A DNA stretch of 64,000 bases from Pseudobacillus lumedeiriae (lineage in GTDB: Bacteria > Bacillota > Bacilli > Bacillales > Domibacillaceae), in the NCBI RefSeq assembly GCF_044891285.1, contig NZ_JAUIYO010000012.1, positions 1-64,000 of the forward strand. Direction: 5' to 3'. The notes beneath the pieces are model-generated. The model was not told where the DNA came from. It searched no databases and saw only the letters and a program-made list of their open reading frames with translations. Made by a program: the position numbers and the translations under genes. Below are positions 51,672 through 60,866 of the stretch, piece after piece; the first letter of the stretch is position 1, and each line of letters starts with the position of its first letter.

Positions 51672-52033
51672 GCCGCTTTTTCAGCTGCAATTGTTATTTT
51701 TATTTTAATTAAAATCCTCTTTTCTTTTAAATAGCGATATACAGTTTATATTGGTATATTTTAGTCTTTAATTGAATATTTATTCTTCAAAACTCCCTCA
51801 GCCTTAATCACCCTTGTCGAAAAATTCCTCAATACGTCTTTTCACTATAAGCAGCGTAAATGGATTTATACAGCAGAATGCAAAAGCAATCTCGAAAATC
51901 AAAGTGATAACTTTGACTCAATAAAAAGAGAACACCTTTATAGGGGACCAGTCTTTCATACGAATAGAGGCAATCAAAAACTCAAATATTACTGATTAGG
52001 CATCTTTTAAAATTGAAAGAGGAGACCAAGACA
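51672..52033. other. Intergenic DNA ahead of the first M20 gene
   Basis: About 360 bp, AT-rich, with no credible gene. The RBS AAAGAGGAG (52,016-52,024) for the next gene is at the end. No clear operator or riboswitch is seen. Confidence 0.5.
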
Positions 52034-53221
52034 ATGAAAAAAGTTTTAATGGACATGTTAGAAGCACGTAAAGAAGAAATGATTGAAATTCGCCGCTATT
52101 TACATGAAAACCCTGAATTATCCTTTAAAGAAGAGAAAACAGCTCAATATATTTTAGACTTCTATAAGGGAAAAGAAGTAGAAGTTCAGTCCAATGTAGG
52201 GAATGGACATGGGATAATCGTGACTATTAAAGGTGAAAAACCGGGAAAAACGATTGGTCTTCGTGCAGATTTTGATGCGCTTCCGATTGTGGAAGAAACC
52301 GAGCTCCCTTTTAAATCGAAGAATGAAGGCGTTATGCATGCATGTGGTCATGATGGACATACGGCTTATTTATTAGTACTTGCCGATTGCTTAATCCAAT
52401 TGAAAGACGAGATTCCTGGTACAATCAAAATCATTCACCAGCATGCAGAAGAAGTACCGCCTGGAGGAGCGAAAAGCATTGTAGACTCGGGAGCGCTTGA
52501 TGCCCTCGATAATATTTTTGGAATTCATTTACTTCCACTGAATCCATCGGGTGTTGTGGGCTTCCATAGTGGTTTTTCCATGGCTGGCAGGTCTTATTTT
52601 AAATTAGGAATTCAAGGTGTTGGAGGTCATGGCTCTTCCCCACATATGGCAAATGATGCGATCGTCGCAGGTTCCTATTTTGTCACAGCTATCCAAACAA
52701 TTATTAGCCGCCGTATAAATCCGTTTGATATGGGTGTTATCACGATTGGTTCCTTTGACGGAAAAGGTACCTTTAACGTCATTAAAGATCGGGTGGAGCT
52801 AGAGGGAGATATTCGCTATATGAATGTGGAAACGAAGAAGATCATTGAGAAGGAAGCCCGCCGTATTGTCAGTGGAATCGAAGCTGAGTTTGGTGTGCAA
52901 TGTGAGTTAACTTATACTTCTGATTACCCGCCATTGTATAATGATCCAGAGGTTACCGCAGAAGTGAAAGCAAGTCTTGAAGGTGCGAATGACCCAGATA
53001 TTAAGCAGGTTATTGAGTATCCAATGATGTCGCCATCCGAAGACTTTGCCTACTATTTAGAAAAAATTCCTGGCTGCTTCTTTTACATTGGCGCTGCTCC
53101 AAAAGGGGGCGAAAAGCCATACTACAATCACCATCCGAAATTTAACATTGATGAAGATGCGCTGATTGTCGCAGCAAAATCAGTAGGATATGTTGTTTGC
53201 GGCTACTATGGGTTAGAGTAA
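52034..53221 (+). CDS. M20-family amidohydrolase (N-acyl amino acid hydrolase type)
   Basis: 395 aa from ATG 52034, 9 nt after AAAGAGGAG. Metal site: ACGHDGH (C104, H106, H109) and HQHAEE (H137, E139/E140), with a distal HHPKFNIDED. The lid domain has GVGGHGSSPHMANDAI. Members hydrolyse N-acyl or peptide-like amide bonds in the cytosol; substrate unknown. The neighbour downstream is an EamA transporter, which may export or import a related amino compound (inference only). Confidence 0.9.
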   Translation: MKKVLMDMLEARKEEMIEIRRYLHENPELSFKEEKTAQYILDFYKGKEVEVQSNVGNGHGIIVTIKGEKPGKTIGLRADFDALPIVEETELPFKSKNEGVMHACGHDGHTAYLLVLADCLIQLKDEIPGTIKIIHQHAEEVPPGGAKSIVDSGALDALDNIFGIHLLPLNPSGVVGFHSGFSMAGRSYFKLGIQGVGGHGSSPHMANDAIVAGSYFVTAIQTIISRRINPFDMGVITIGSFDGKGTFNVIKDRVELEGDIRYMNVETKKIIEKEARRIVSGIEAEFGVQCELTYTSDYPPLYNDPEVTAEVKASLEGANDPDIKQVIEYPMMSPSEDFAYYLEKIPGCFFYIGAAPKGGEKPYYNHHPKFNIDEDALIVAAKSVGYVVCGYYGLE

Positions 53222-53444
53222 CAGGCTAGGTTGAAAAGCCTTTCGACTTAGCAAGGTAAGAGCAGAAACCTCAGTTAGATTCGTTACGGGGAATCTGACC
53301 CATATTTACAACTGCACGCATATCATCACTTCTCTGTCTTGAGATGCTGATAAATGGGTTTATGGTTTTTAAATTGTAAAAACTATTTGAAGTGCTAGAA
53401 ATCTATATTAAAATACTTCTATCAAAGGGAAAGAAGGATCTTTA

Positions 53445-54281
53445 ATGTGGATTGCAGCAGCAGTACTGACGATGTTTTGTTTTGGAGTTAATAATATGAT
53501 TTTTAAGGTTACATCAGGAAAAGGATTATCAAAAGTGCATATGCAGTTTTTCTTTTATCTGATTGCGTGTTTATTAATGTTTGGCTATGGAACAGTTGTA
53601 GGATTTGCCTCATTTAATGGATTAACCATTGTACTAGGTGCGTTTATCGGCATATTGAATGCAAACGGTAATATTCAAATGTCAAAGGCGTTTGAAAAAG
53701 GACCTGCGAGTTTAACATCGCCGCTTATTAGCACAAATACGGTGATTCCGATACTAAGTGCGGCACTTATTTTCCACGAGAATATTACCTTACTTCAGTG
53801 GATTGGCATTATTGTTATGCTTGCTTCTGCAGTCATTATTCAATATGTACCAAGTAGTGGGGGGAAAATAGATTATAAGCCGTGGATGTATCGCATTTTA
53901 TTATCGATTGTATCGTTTGGTGTACTAGGTGTGTTGATGAAAACGTCTTCTCATTTACATATTGATTCTATCAATACGCTTGTTTGTATGTATGGCGGCG
54001 GTGCCGCTTATTTACTCATTAATAGTTTGATCATGAAGGAAAACTGGCAGCGTACAGAGTTGAAATTTGGTGCAATGATTGGATGTTTTAGTGTTGTGGG
54101 TTATAGCAGCTACTTTTTTGCTCTTGATACAGGAGTAGCAAGTATTGTGTTCCCCATTGTTAGTTTAAGTTGTTTAGTTGTCGTTCTCGGCAGCTGCTGG
54201 CTATTGAAAGAAAGGCTTAAAATGTATCAAATCATCGGGGTTATATCTGCACTAGCTGGTATTGTGCTAACCAAAATATAA
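53445..54281 (+). CDS. EamA/DMT-family transporter
   Basis: 278 aa, ten predicted hydrophobic helices in two homologous halves. Duplicate EamA signature: QMSKAFEKGPASLTSPLIST with VIPILSAALIFHENITLLQW in the first half and FFALDTGVASIVFPIVSLSC with LLKERLKMYQIIGV in the second. Probably an efflux carrier for metabolites. 223 bp after the M20 gene; RBS AAAGAAGGA. Confidence 0.9.
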   Translation: MWIAAAVLTMFCFGVNNMIFKVTSGKGLSKVHMQFFFYLIACLLMFGYGTVVGFASFNGLTIVLGAFIGILNANGNIQMSKAFEKGPASLTSPLISTNTVIPILSAALIFHENITLLQWIGIIVMLASAVIIQYVPSSGGKIDYKPWMYRILLSIVSFGVLGVLMKTSSHLHIDSINTLVCMYGGGAAYLLINSLIMKENWQRTELKFGAMIGCFSVVGYSSYFFALDTGVASIVFPIVSLSCLVVVLGSCWLLKERLKMYQIIGVISALAGIVLTKI

Positions 54282-54282
54282 C

Positions 54283-54317
54283 AAAAAACATTCATACGAA
54301 TGATCATTGTTTTTTAT
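54283..54317. terminator. Terminator after the EamA gene
   Basis: AAAAAACATTCAT pairs imperfectly with ATGATCATTGTTTTTT, overlapping the stop. A second hairpin AAGGGACTT/AAGTCCCTT follows at about 54,346-54,370. Confidence 0.7.
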
Positions 54318-54471
54318 AAAATTTCATTTGTTCTACAACCGTGAATAAGGGACTTCTTCAAGTCCCTTAATTAGTCTAAATAGGTATTATCCATTATGTC
54401 TTATCTCTTAGGCTTCCATAAGGTTAATGAAGTTAAAATGCGGAGTCATTGAGGGGATAAAAATTGACATC

Positions 54472-55410
54472 TTAGTCTTCGGTGAGCAAGGTGCTCAACC
54501 TCCATATCTGTTCAACATTTTGAGGATCTGCTGCGTATCTAGGGTAGCTGTTTGAGCCGAGTATGTTCTTCAATTGTGTCAAGCCTTTTTCATTTGTTGA
54601 TGGTTTAACAACCTCTCTCTTATGATTGATCAGTTGGCCCGTAACATTCTTAAATTCATCCGAAGTGCAAATGTGAAAGTAGTTATCAGCCATGCCTGCT
54701 GGTAAGGGATTGGTTATATTTTGTAACAATGCAAACACTTTCCAAAAGGAATGCATTTTTTTAATCGTTTCTTTTGATAGTTTTACGCGGTTAATTTGAA
54801 GTGCATTGACTTTGATCCCCATGCTTTTATATTCCTCGGCCAGTTTGAAAGTGAGCATCAATAGGGCCATTTTTGAGTCCCCATACATCTTATAAGTACT
54901 ATAAGGCCGTGTACCCCTTAATTCTCCACGCAAGTTATCGAACTCGATCTTCCTTTTCGGGTCAAAGAAATTTTTAATGTTTGTCGTACAAGCATGGAGG
55001 ATTCTTGGGTCTGGTGATTTTGCAAGATGATCTGCCAATAAACGAGTCATCAAAAAAGGACCAAATGTGTTAGTAGCGAAAGATAATTCGATATGCTCGG
55101 GACTAAGTTTATATTCTTTTTCACCGTGATTTAAGTAGGCGGCATTATGTATCAGGATATCTAGCCGTGGGTATTTGGACTTAAAAGCTGTACAAAATGT
55201 GCGAATAGAATCAAAAGAAGAAATATCAAGCTGCATCAGATCGACATTGATGTTTTTAGTTATTTCAATCACGTTTTCCTGTACGGCTGTACTAATCTCC
55301 ATATTGCGGCAAGCCATGATCACATGATACCCTTCTGTTGCAAATTTAAGGGCAGCTGCTTTACCAATTCCGGAATTTGCTCCTGTAATGATAACAGTTT
55401 TTTCTTTCAT
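54472..55410 (-). CDS. Short-chain dehydrogenase/reductase
   Basis: 312 aa, larger than classical SDRs and closest to the retinol-dehydrogenase/WW-domain-oxidoreductase-like type. NAD(P) site TGANSGIG (9-16), catalytic triad region with YxxxK in YGDSK and a preceding CTTN segment; NAA motif in IHNAAYLNHG. The substrate is unknown. RBS AGGAGGG ahead of ATG 55410. It converges with the EamA gene. Confidence 0.88.
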   Translation of the reverse strand: MKEKTVIITGANSGIGKAAALKFATEGYHVIMACRNMEISTAVQENVIEITKNINVDLMQLDISSFDSIRTFCTAFKSKYPRLDILIHNAAYLNHGEKEYKLSPEHIELSFATNTFGPFLMTRLLADHLAKSPDPRILHACTTNIKNFFDPKRKIEFDNLRGELRGTRPYSTYKMYGDSKMALLMLTFKLAEEYKSMGIKVNALQINRVKLSKETIKKMHSFWKVFALLQNITNPLPAGMADNYFHICTSDEFKNVTGQLINHKREVVKPSTNEKGLTQLKNILGSNSYPRYAADPQNVEQIWRLSTLLTED

Positions 55411-55953
55411 AACGACCCTCCTATTTTTTTATTCATACTTGAACCTTCCAGTCCTCATTTATGAATTTGTGCGGCAGTTATTATATTCGTAGTGGTGCTG
55501 GTGCTGTCTAAAATGTAAATCATCGGACATTCATCTGTTGACCGCTATGATACAAATACCTGTTTAAAAAAAATTCATTTATATTCCAATCATTCCTTTA
55601 AGAAGGTGATCTTGTTTCACTATTTCTACAAGAATTCTCATACTCCTGTTCCTGGTAACCCGTGGTACCATATACCATTCTTTTTCTGGTTTGAAATGGC
55701 CTAAGCAGCCAGCTTCGATCGGTTTTTTATCATTATGTTGAGTGTCGCGTGTTTATTCATAAATACAAGCGTCAAATAAGCTAAGATGCATATACAAAAA
55801 GTTCTCATTCAATTCCCGATTTTAGTGTATGAAATCCACATTCGATACAAATGATAAAAATACGATCTAATTATTTAAAGGTAGATGATCGTTCTAACTG
55901 AAGAGTACAGACTTGTATGCTGAAGAAATCTAAATTTAAAGGAGGGATGTTTC
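55411..55953. other. 540-bp gap between the SDR and DUF378 genes
   Basis: No gene, tRNA or recognisable IS end is seen in any frame; longest frames are short and lack RBS. It holds the divergent promoters of both neighbours. Confidence 0.5.
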
Positions 55954-56265
55954 ATGAGAACCCTACAAAGAATTGCCTTAACATTAACAATAATTGGGGC
56001 TATTAATTGGGGATTAATTGGTTTTTTCCGTTTTGATTTGGTAGCAGCATTATTTGGCGGGCAAGGCGCTTTTTTATCAAGAGTTATTTATAGTCTAGTC
56101 GGGCTAAGCGGATTATTCTGTTTAACCCTGTTGTTCAAGGAATGGGAAGAGAAGGATACTGAAGAAGTTAACAGACGTGACTACGGTAAACTTAATTATG
56201 GAACTGAATTTGGTGAGGAAACAGACCTATCTGATTTTAAAAAAACTGACAGAGAAGATGATTAA
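55954..56265 (+). CDS. DUF378 small membrane protein
   Basis: 103 aa. Two membrane helices (residues about 5-25 and 38-62). RTLQRIALTLTIIGAINWGL and FFRFDLVAALFGGQGAFLSR are the DUF378 signature. The C-terminal tail is acidic and charged (KEWEEKDTEEVNRRDYGK). In Bacillus, DUF378 proteins such as YuzA are small and of unknown function; this one has a longer tail. Strong RBS AAAGGAGGG. Confidence 0.88.
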   Translation: MRTLQRIALTLTIIGAINWGLIGFFRFDLVAALFGGQGAFLSRVIYSLVGLSGLFCLTLLFKEWEEKDTEEVNRRDYGKLNYGTEFGEETDLSDFKKTDREDD

Positions 56266-56417
56266 GAAGAAAATAAAGAAAGCCGTGCAGCTGCATGGTT
56301 TTCTTTACTTTTCATTATGATAGGTGTTAAAGGATTATTTGTCGCCTACATTAATAAAGTAAAACATCAGCTTCCAATAGAAATCTGGTATTTTTGGCTT
56401 AACAGGAATAAAGTTCT

Positions 56418-57685
56418 CTAAAACCTAGTTTCCATACTGCCAATTTTGATCGTTATATCTTTGAGAGCCGCTTTCCCGCGATTGTTCTTTTTAGTAAATA
56501 GGATGGGACGGTCCCAAATAACATCAAATAGGGCTGGACCAACTAAAGTCTCTTTATCAATATATATCCTAAAGATTATAAAAGCTTCCTTATTATTATC
56601 AACTCCGTAGGCCTTTCCGTTCGGGTTGCCCGTACTGTACGGTACGAGAATTTCCATTCCTTCTTCCTCGCCATTTTACACACATAATAGAACTTCTCAT
56701 TTTCGTAGCCTTCTGGGAAAAGTTCGGCCGCAGAGTCTTTGAACTCAACGGTTGTGTTCGCTACAGCTACACCATTAAAAAGCTCCGCTCCATAGAAGCT
56801 TGCATTGGAGAAGACGGCTTTTCCGGTTTGTTCGTGATTCACACCATAAAGGATAATAAAATCATCATCAGATTCCAATTGGAAATGATCTGATCGAATG
56901 TAGATCGCATCTCTGTTATCTGCCCGTACATTGACATCATTTAAGCTAGCCTCAAATCCTTTGATAATTTCTAGATCGAAATTCAGGTCAATATGATCAA
57001 ATTCTTCACTTCCATACTTGGCAAGAATCTGATTCCTGAGGTAATCCAATTCATCTCTTGCATGAGGAACAATTTGAAATTCAGTGATGCCCGTCTCCTT
57101 GATTTTAAGCTTCGGAACTGGCCAAGGGTTTAGGCTTGTGTAAGGAGTTTTAGGTGTAATTCGATATACCTTCATATAGCGGCTCTCATAAAAAAGGAAA
57201 AGGTCTCCTTCCCTTTTTCAAGGCCCATGTTTACCAAGCCCGCTGTAATCCTTTCCAGGTTTATTTTCAACAAACCCAAGATAGTTCCGAAAACCGAAAT
57301 AAACAGCGGACGGAGGTGTCTGTCCGATTAATACAACAGCCTCATCAGACCTGAGTTTATAAGTAAATCCAGGTGCTGCGTAATTTATATTAGCAGGGTA
57401 ATTAGTAGGAGCATTTGGGTCATATCCAATTGGTCGGTCCTGCCCTTAGGATGGATGCTGATTAGGAGCTGGCGGCAGTAAGACGGATGAATAGGGGGTA
57501 CCAGCATGATTCCCCATACAATTATCTACAACGCCTTCACTGCAAAGCTTTAGTATGTCTAAATACTTTAATTCACCTTCCTGTACAATAAAACCCCTTT
57601 CTTCTAATGTTGAGACAAACTTATTAACGTTTCTGTTATGATCAGCAAGTTCATCCATCAGCGGGTTTTGATCCATCCACTTCAT
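56418..57685 (-). pseudogene. Multiply disrupted gene of unknown function
   Basis: Read on the minus strand from ATG 57685, one frame runs through MKWMDQNPLMDELADHNRN, a TAA at about 57,446, then GQDRPIGYDPNAPTNYPA and a TGA at about 57,228. It continues through MKVYRITPKTPYTSLNPWPV in the same frame. Near 56,650 a frameshift joins EILVPYSTGNPNGKAYGV to the end at 56,418. All parts look like one ~420-residue protein with two in-frame stops and one frameshift. No domain is recognised. Alternatively these are two or three small genes. It is divergent from the gene at 57,824. Confidence 0.6.
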
Positions 57686-57823
57686 CTACTTAACGTTTGT
57701 GGAAAGTCCTGATAATTATGATAGGAACAACTAGTGAATTTTGTACCTATTTCGAAATATCGGTCCAAACATTTTATATGAATCTGCATAAACTTAAGAA
57801 AGGAGGGAGGTGTTCGTATACCA

Positions 57824-58357
57824 ATGTTTAATAATCACCGATATTCTAAGTCTGTCAACATACCTAATCCATTATATCAATCCTTGCAGGGAAGATACTT
57901 TGTAGGGCAGACTGAAACGATTCGTTTAGGCAAAGGCAAACACGCTTGGGGAAGTTTAATTAACCCCTTTCATTCAGATATCCATTTATTTGTAAATGCG
58001 TTTACCATTACGAATCATTCTGAGCAGCCTTTTATAGCTGAAATTTGGTTTAATGCAATACCTCCTGGAAAGTCAATGATTTCCGACAAGGTAACCCCTG
58101 CAAATACAGCTCTTTCTCCGCTTCCAAAGCCAGAAGTAGAAATTGTATTTGCGGAGTTGGTGGAAGAAGTTCCAAAGCGGGGAGTAAATGCTTTTAAGCG
58201 AATAGTTCCGCCAAAAAGTACATTGACAAGTGATGAGGATGGAAAGTTTATTTTTTCACCAGGCGAGTCATTTATTATTTTTTTAGTTTCAACTGATAAT
58301 AAAATTGTTGAGTCAGAAGTTGCCTTTGGCTGGTTTGAAAAAGATACAAGGAACTAA
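57824..58357 (+). CDS. Hypothetical protein (DUF6143-like)
   Basis: 177 aa, no signal peptide or membrane segment. Features: FVGQTETIRLGKGKHAWGSL near residue 27, HLFVNAFTITNHSEQP, and FSPGESFIIFLVSTDNKIVE. It resembles Bacillus proteins of the DUF6143 group, but this is from memory and uncertain. RBS AAAGGAGGGAGG. Its divergent neighbour is the broken gene, 138 bp away. Confidence 0.65.
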   Translation: MFNNHRYSKSVNIPNPLYQSLQGRYFVGQTETIRLGKGKHAWGSLINPFHSDIHLFVNAFTITNHSEQPFIAEIWFNAIPPGKSMISDKVTPANTALSPLPKPEVEIVFAELVEEVPKRGVNAFKRIVPPKSTLTSDEDGKFIFSPGESFIIFLVSTDNKIVESEVAFGWFEKDTRN

Positions 58358-58435
58358 GATCATCAAACAATAAATGTAAAGATAAAAGAAATATATAATC
58401 TATTCCCTTCTTTGAAGACGGATATAGATAAAGAG

Positions 58436-58490
58436 ATAAGGTATTGACACTACTGTGTTTTAATTGGTGTCATTCCCTTATTTTTTTTAT
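58436..58490 (+). terminator. Terminator after the DUF6143-like gene
   Basis: ATAAGGTATTGACAC pairs imperfectly with GTGTCATTCCCTTAT, followed by eight T. Confidence 0.7.
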
Positions 58491-58844
58491 TATAGTAAAA
58501 TTATTTTTACGATGATCATAAAAATTTTTCTGCAATAATATACTTTTCGCAAATGATGTTAGTTTTTATATTGTTGAAAGTTAAAGAAGGATAGGGGTTA
58601 AATAAAAAATTCCCATAAAGTAAAAGACTTTGTTAGTTTGGCACAAAAAGTGCATAATAAAAATTAGATAAAAAGCGTCTCCCAGCCTTATAATTTGAGA
58701 AAACGCCGATGTATTCGCATCATTATTAGCTTCTGTTACATATTTTATTGTATATGCACTCAGCCGAACGCTAGCTGCGTGATCAAAAGAGAATAAATGA
58801 CCTGTATAGCCTGAGATGTACTTTGAATAAAGGAGAAAGTAAAA
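58491..58844. other. Intergenic DNA before the second M20 gene
   Basis: About 350 AT-rich bases with no supported gene. A minus-strand reading frame over this region lacks an RBS and any family resemblance. The end carries AAAGGAG for the next gene. Confidence 0.45.
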
Positions 58845-59960
58845 TTGGAAAAGAAAAATCTTGAATTGGCGATTCAACTACGCCACGAACTGCATGCTCA
58901 TCCAGAATTATCAAATCATGAAGTATGGACTAAACAGCGTTTAATCGATTTTCTTAAAGAACATACAAATCTTGAAATCGTGGATAGGGGCCGTTGGTTC
59001 TATGCTGTCTACCATTCCAAAGCGGGAAGAAGGAACGTAGCATTCCGCGCAGACTTTGATGCTCTTCCGATGGAAGAAATGATTGATCTCCCATACGGCT
59101 CTAAATTCCCTGGTGTTTCCCACAAATGTGGACATGATGGACACTCCGCGACGCTTTGCGGTTTTGCTTTGGAAATTGATCAGAAGGGCTGCGAGAATAA
59201 CGTCTATTTCCTATTCCAGCACGCCGAGGAAACAGGTGACGGGGCTGCCGAATGTTCGGTTTTCATTAAGGAAAATAATATTGATGAAATTTTTGGCTGG
59301 CATAATATGAGCGGCTGTCAACATAAGGTTGTCCATGTCATTGATGGAACAGCACAGTGTGCATCAAAGGGAATGACCATTTATATGGAAGGGGCTCCTG
59401 CTCATGCAAGTGAACCGGAGAAGGGAATCAATCCGGCATTTGCTATTCCGAAGGTGATCGATTCGATTCCAGCATTCACTGACTCTGCAGTTAATAAAGG
59501 TGTTGTTCTCTGTTCAGTTGTTCATGTAGACATCGGCGCAAAAGCCTTTGGTGTAAATGCCAGCAAAGGTGCACTAAGAATGACGATCCGTGCACTTTAT
59601 GAGGAAGAGCTGGACAGACTTCAAAAGAATCTTGAAGACCTTGCGAAGGCCGAAGCAGAAAAGCTTGGATTAAAGGTGAGGTTCGAGTATCAGGATGAAT
59701 TCCCGGAAACTGTAAATCACAAGGAAAGCACCGACAAGGTTCGCCAGGTCTGCAAAGAAAAAGGCCTTCCAATAGTTGAGATGTCAGAAGCGTTTCGGGC
59801 TTCCGAAGATTTTGGTCATTACACGAAAATCATAAAAGGTTCTTATTGCTACATAGGTAATGGAGAAGATTATCCACACCTTCACAGCTACGAGTATGAC
59901 TTTAAAGATGATCTTATTGAAACAGCAGTGGAACTGTTCAAAGGACTTGCTGCAATATAA
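58845..59960 (+). CDS. M20-family amidohydrolase, second copy
   Basis: 371 aa, TTG start 8 nt after AAAGGAG. Metal site KCGHDGH (C95, H97, H100) and QHAEE (H126, E128/E129), with the later EDFGHYTK. Clearly diverged from the gene at 52,034 (only short motif identity), so not a recent duplicate. Probable N-acyl amino acid or aminoacyl-amide hydrolase; substrate unknown. Terminator follows. Confidence 0.9.
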   Translation: MEKKNLELAIQLRHELHAHPELSNHEVWTKQRLIDFLKEHTNLEIVDRGRWFYAVYHSKAGRRNVAFRADFDALPMEEMIDLPYGSKFPGVSHKCGHDGHSATLCGFALEIDQKGCENNVYFLFQHAEETGDGAAECSVFIKENNIDEIFGWHNMSGCQHKVVHVIDGTAQCASKGMTIYMEGAPAHASEPEKGINPAFAIPKVIDSIPAFTDSAVNKGVVLCSVVHVDIGAKAFGVNASKGALRMTIRALYEEELDRLQKNLEDLAKAEAEKLGLKVRFEYQDEFPETVNHKESTDKVRQVCKEKGLPIVEMSEAFRASEDFGHYTKIIKGSYCYIGNGEDYPHLHSYEYDFKDDLIETAVELFKGLAAI

Positions 59961-59978
59961 AAAACTATTTCAGAATGA

Positions 59979-60011
59979 AAAAAGGCTTCCGGTGATACCG
60001 GGAGCCTTTTA
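59979..60011 (+). terminator. Terminator of the second M20 gene
   Basis: AAAAGGCTTCCGG pairs with CCGGGAGCCTTTT; both sides carry A/T tracts, so it may serve the convergent GGDEF gene as well. Confidence 0.85.
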
Positions 60012-60060
60012 GTAATTGTAATAGTATAACAAGAATGGATTGTTTTCGTGCACATTTTAA

Positions 60061-60513
60061 TTAGCTTAAATATTCAACACAGTTTCTTCCTTTATTTTTT
60101 GCCTGGTATAAGGCTTTATCGCCTCTTGATAGTAAAACGTTTAATGTATCATTCTGGACATAAGAGGTAACTCCAAAGCTGCCAGTTTTTCGTTCTACTA
60201 TTGGGAAGCGATGGTTTTCTAATTGTTTACGAAGATTCTCTGAAAGCTGCAAAGCCTCTTCTAGTGTGGTTTGTGGGCAAATAATTAGAAACTCCTCTTC
60301 TCCCCATCGACCGATTGTATCTATTTCCCTAACATTATCTTTTAAGACCTTGGCTGCCTCTACTAAGACGATATCCCCGGATTGATGATCAAATTCATCA
60401 TTCACTGCTTTAAAATGATCAATATCCAACAAGTAGGTCATTAATGTAACAACATTGGTAATAAAAAAACAACATAACATCGCTTTTTTTGCTACTCTAT
60501 TTTTCAACTTCAT
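60061..60513 (-). pseudogene. Truncated GGDEF domain protein
   Basis: 150 aa. Residues from about 29 on form the distal part of a diguanylate cyclase domain: LLDIDHFKAVNDEFDHQSGD, GRWGEEEFLIICP, and ALYQAKNKGRN. The usual DPLTGLxNR start of the domain and any sensor region are missing; instead a short hydrophobic N-terminus (MLCCFFITNVVTLMTYLL) is joined directly. The active-site loop reads GEEEF instead of GGDEF/GGEEF. Activity is unlikely; probably the product of an internal deletion. Confidence 0.7.
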
Positions 60514-60866
60514 TTTTTTATGTACCCTTCATGGTTTTTGACCTAATATTTTTAGTTTGATGTAAAGAGGAAGCAACATAAAATCGAGGAAATAGTAAAA
60601 AAGAAGGGTTTACAAACCATTATAAAAAATTAAATGTCTGTTGAACACAAATAAATGATTTCGCATTTAGAACAATGACAGGTAATCATTTTAATTAAAA
60701 GGACGCATCTTTATATGGAAACGGTATAATAAATTGGAAGAAGTACACATTAAAAAGGGCTTACAAGGTGCTTCTATGAAGTATAGATCACGAAAAATAA
60801 CATAAAATGCTGGTGTTTTTGATCAATAAATAGAAAACACTATAACATAAAAGAAAAGGAGACATT
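60514..60866. other. Intergenic DNA before selO
   Basis: About 350 bp, strongly AT-rich. No gene is seen. It contains the upstream region of the truncated GGDEF gene and the RBS AAAGGAG for selO. Confidence 0.5.

Noticed and set aside
57686..57823. Possible sigma-K promoter (CATAAACTT with an upstream AC) ahead of the DUF6143-like gene
   Set aside because: The -35 part is minimal and the spacing and -10 match are not exact; not distinguishable from chance.
58581..58877. 98-residue minus-strand reading frame upstream of the second M20 gene
   Set aside because: No RBS, no family resemblance, and it overlaps the promoter and start of the M20 gene on the other strand.
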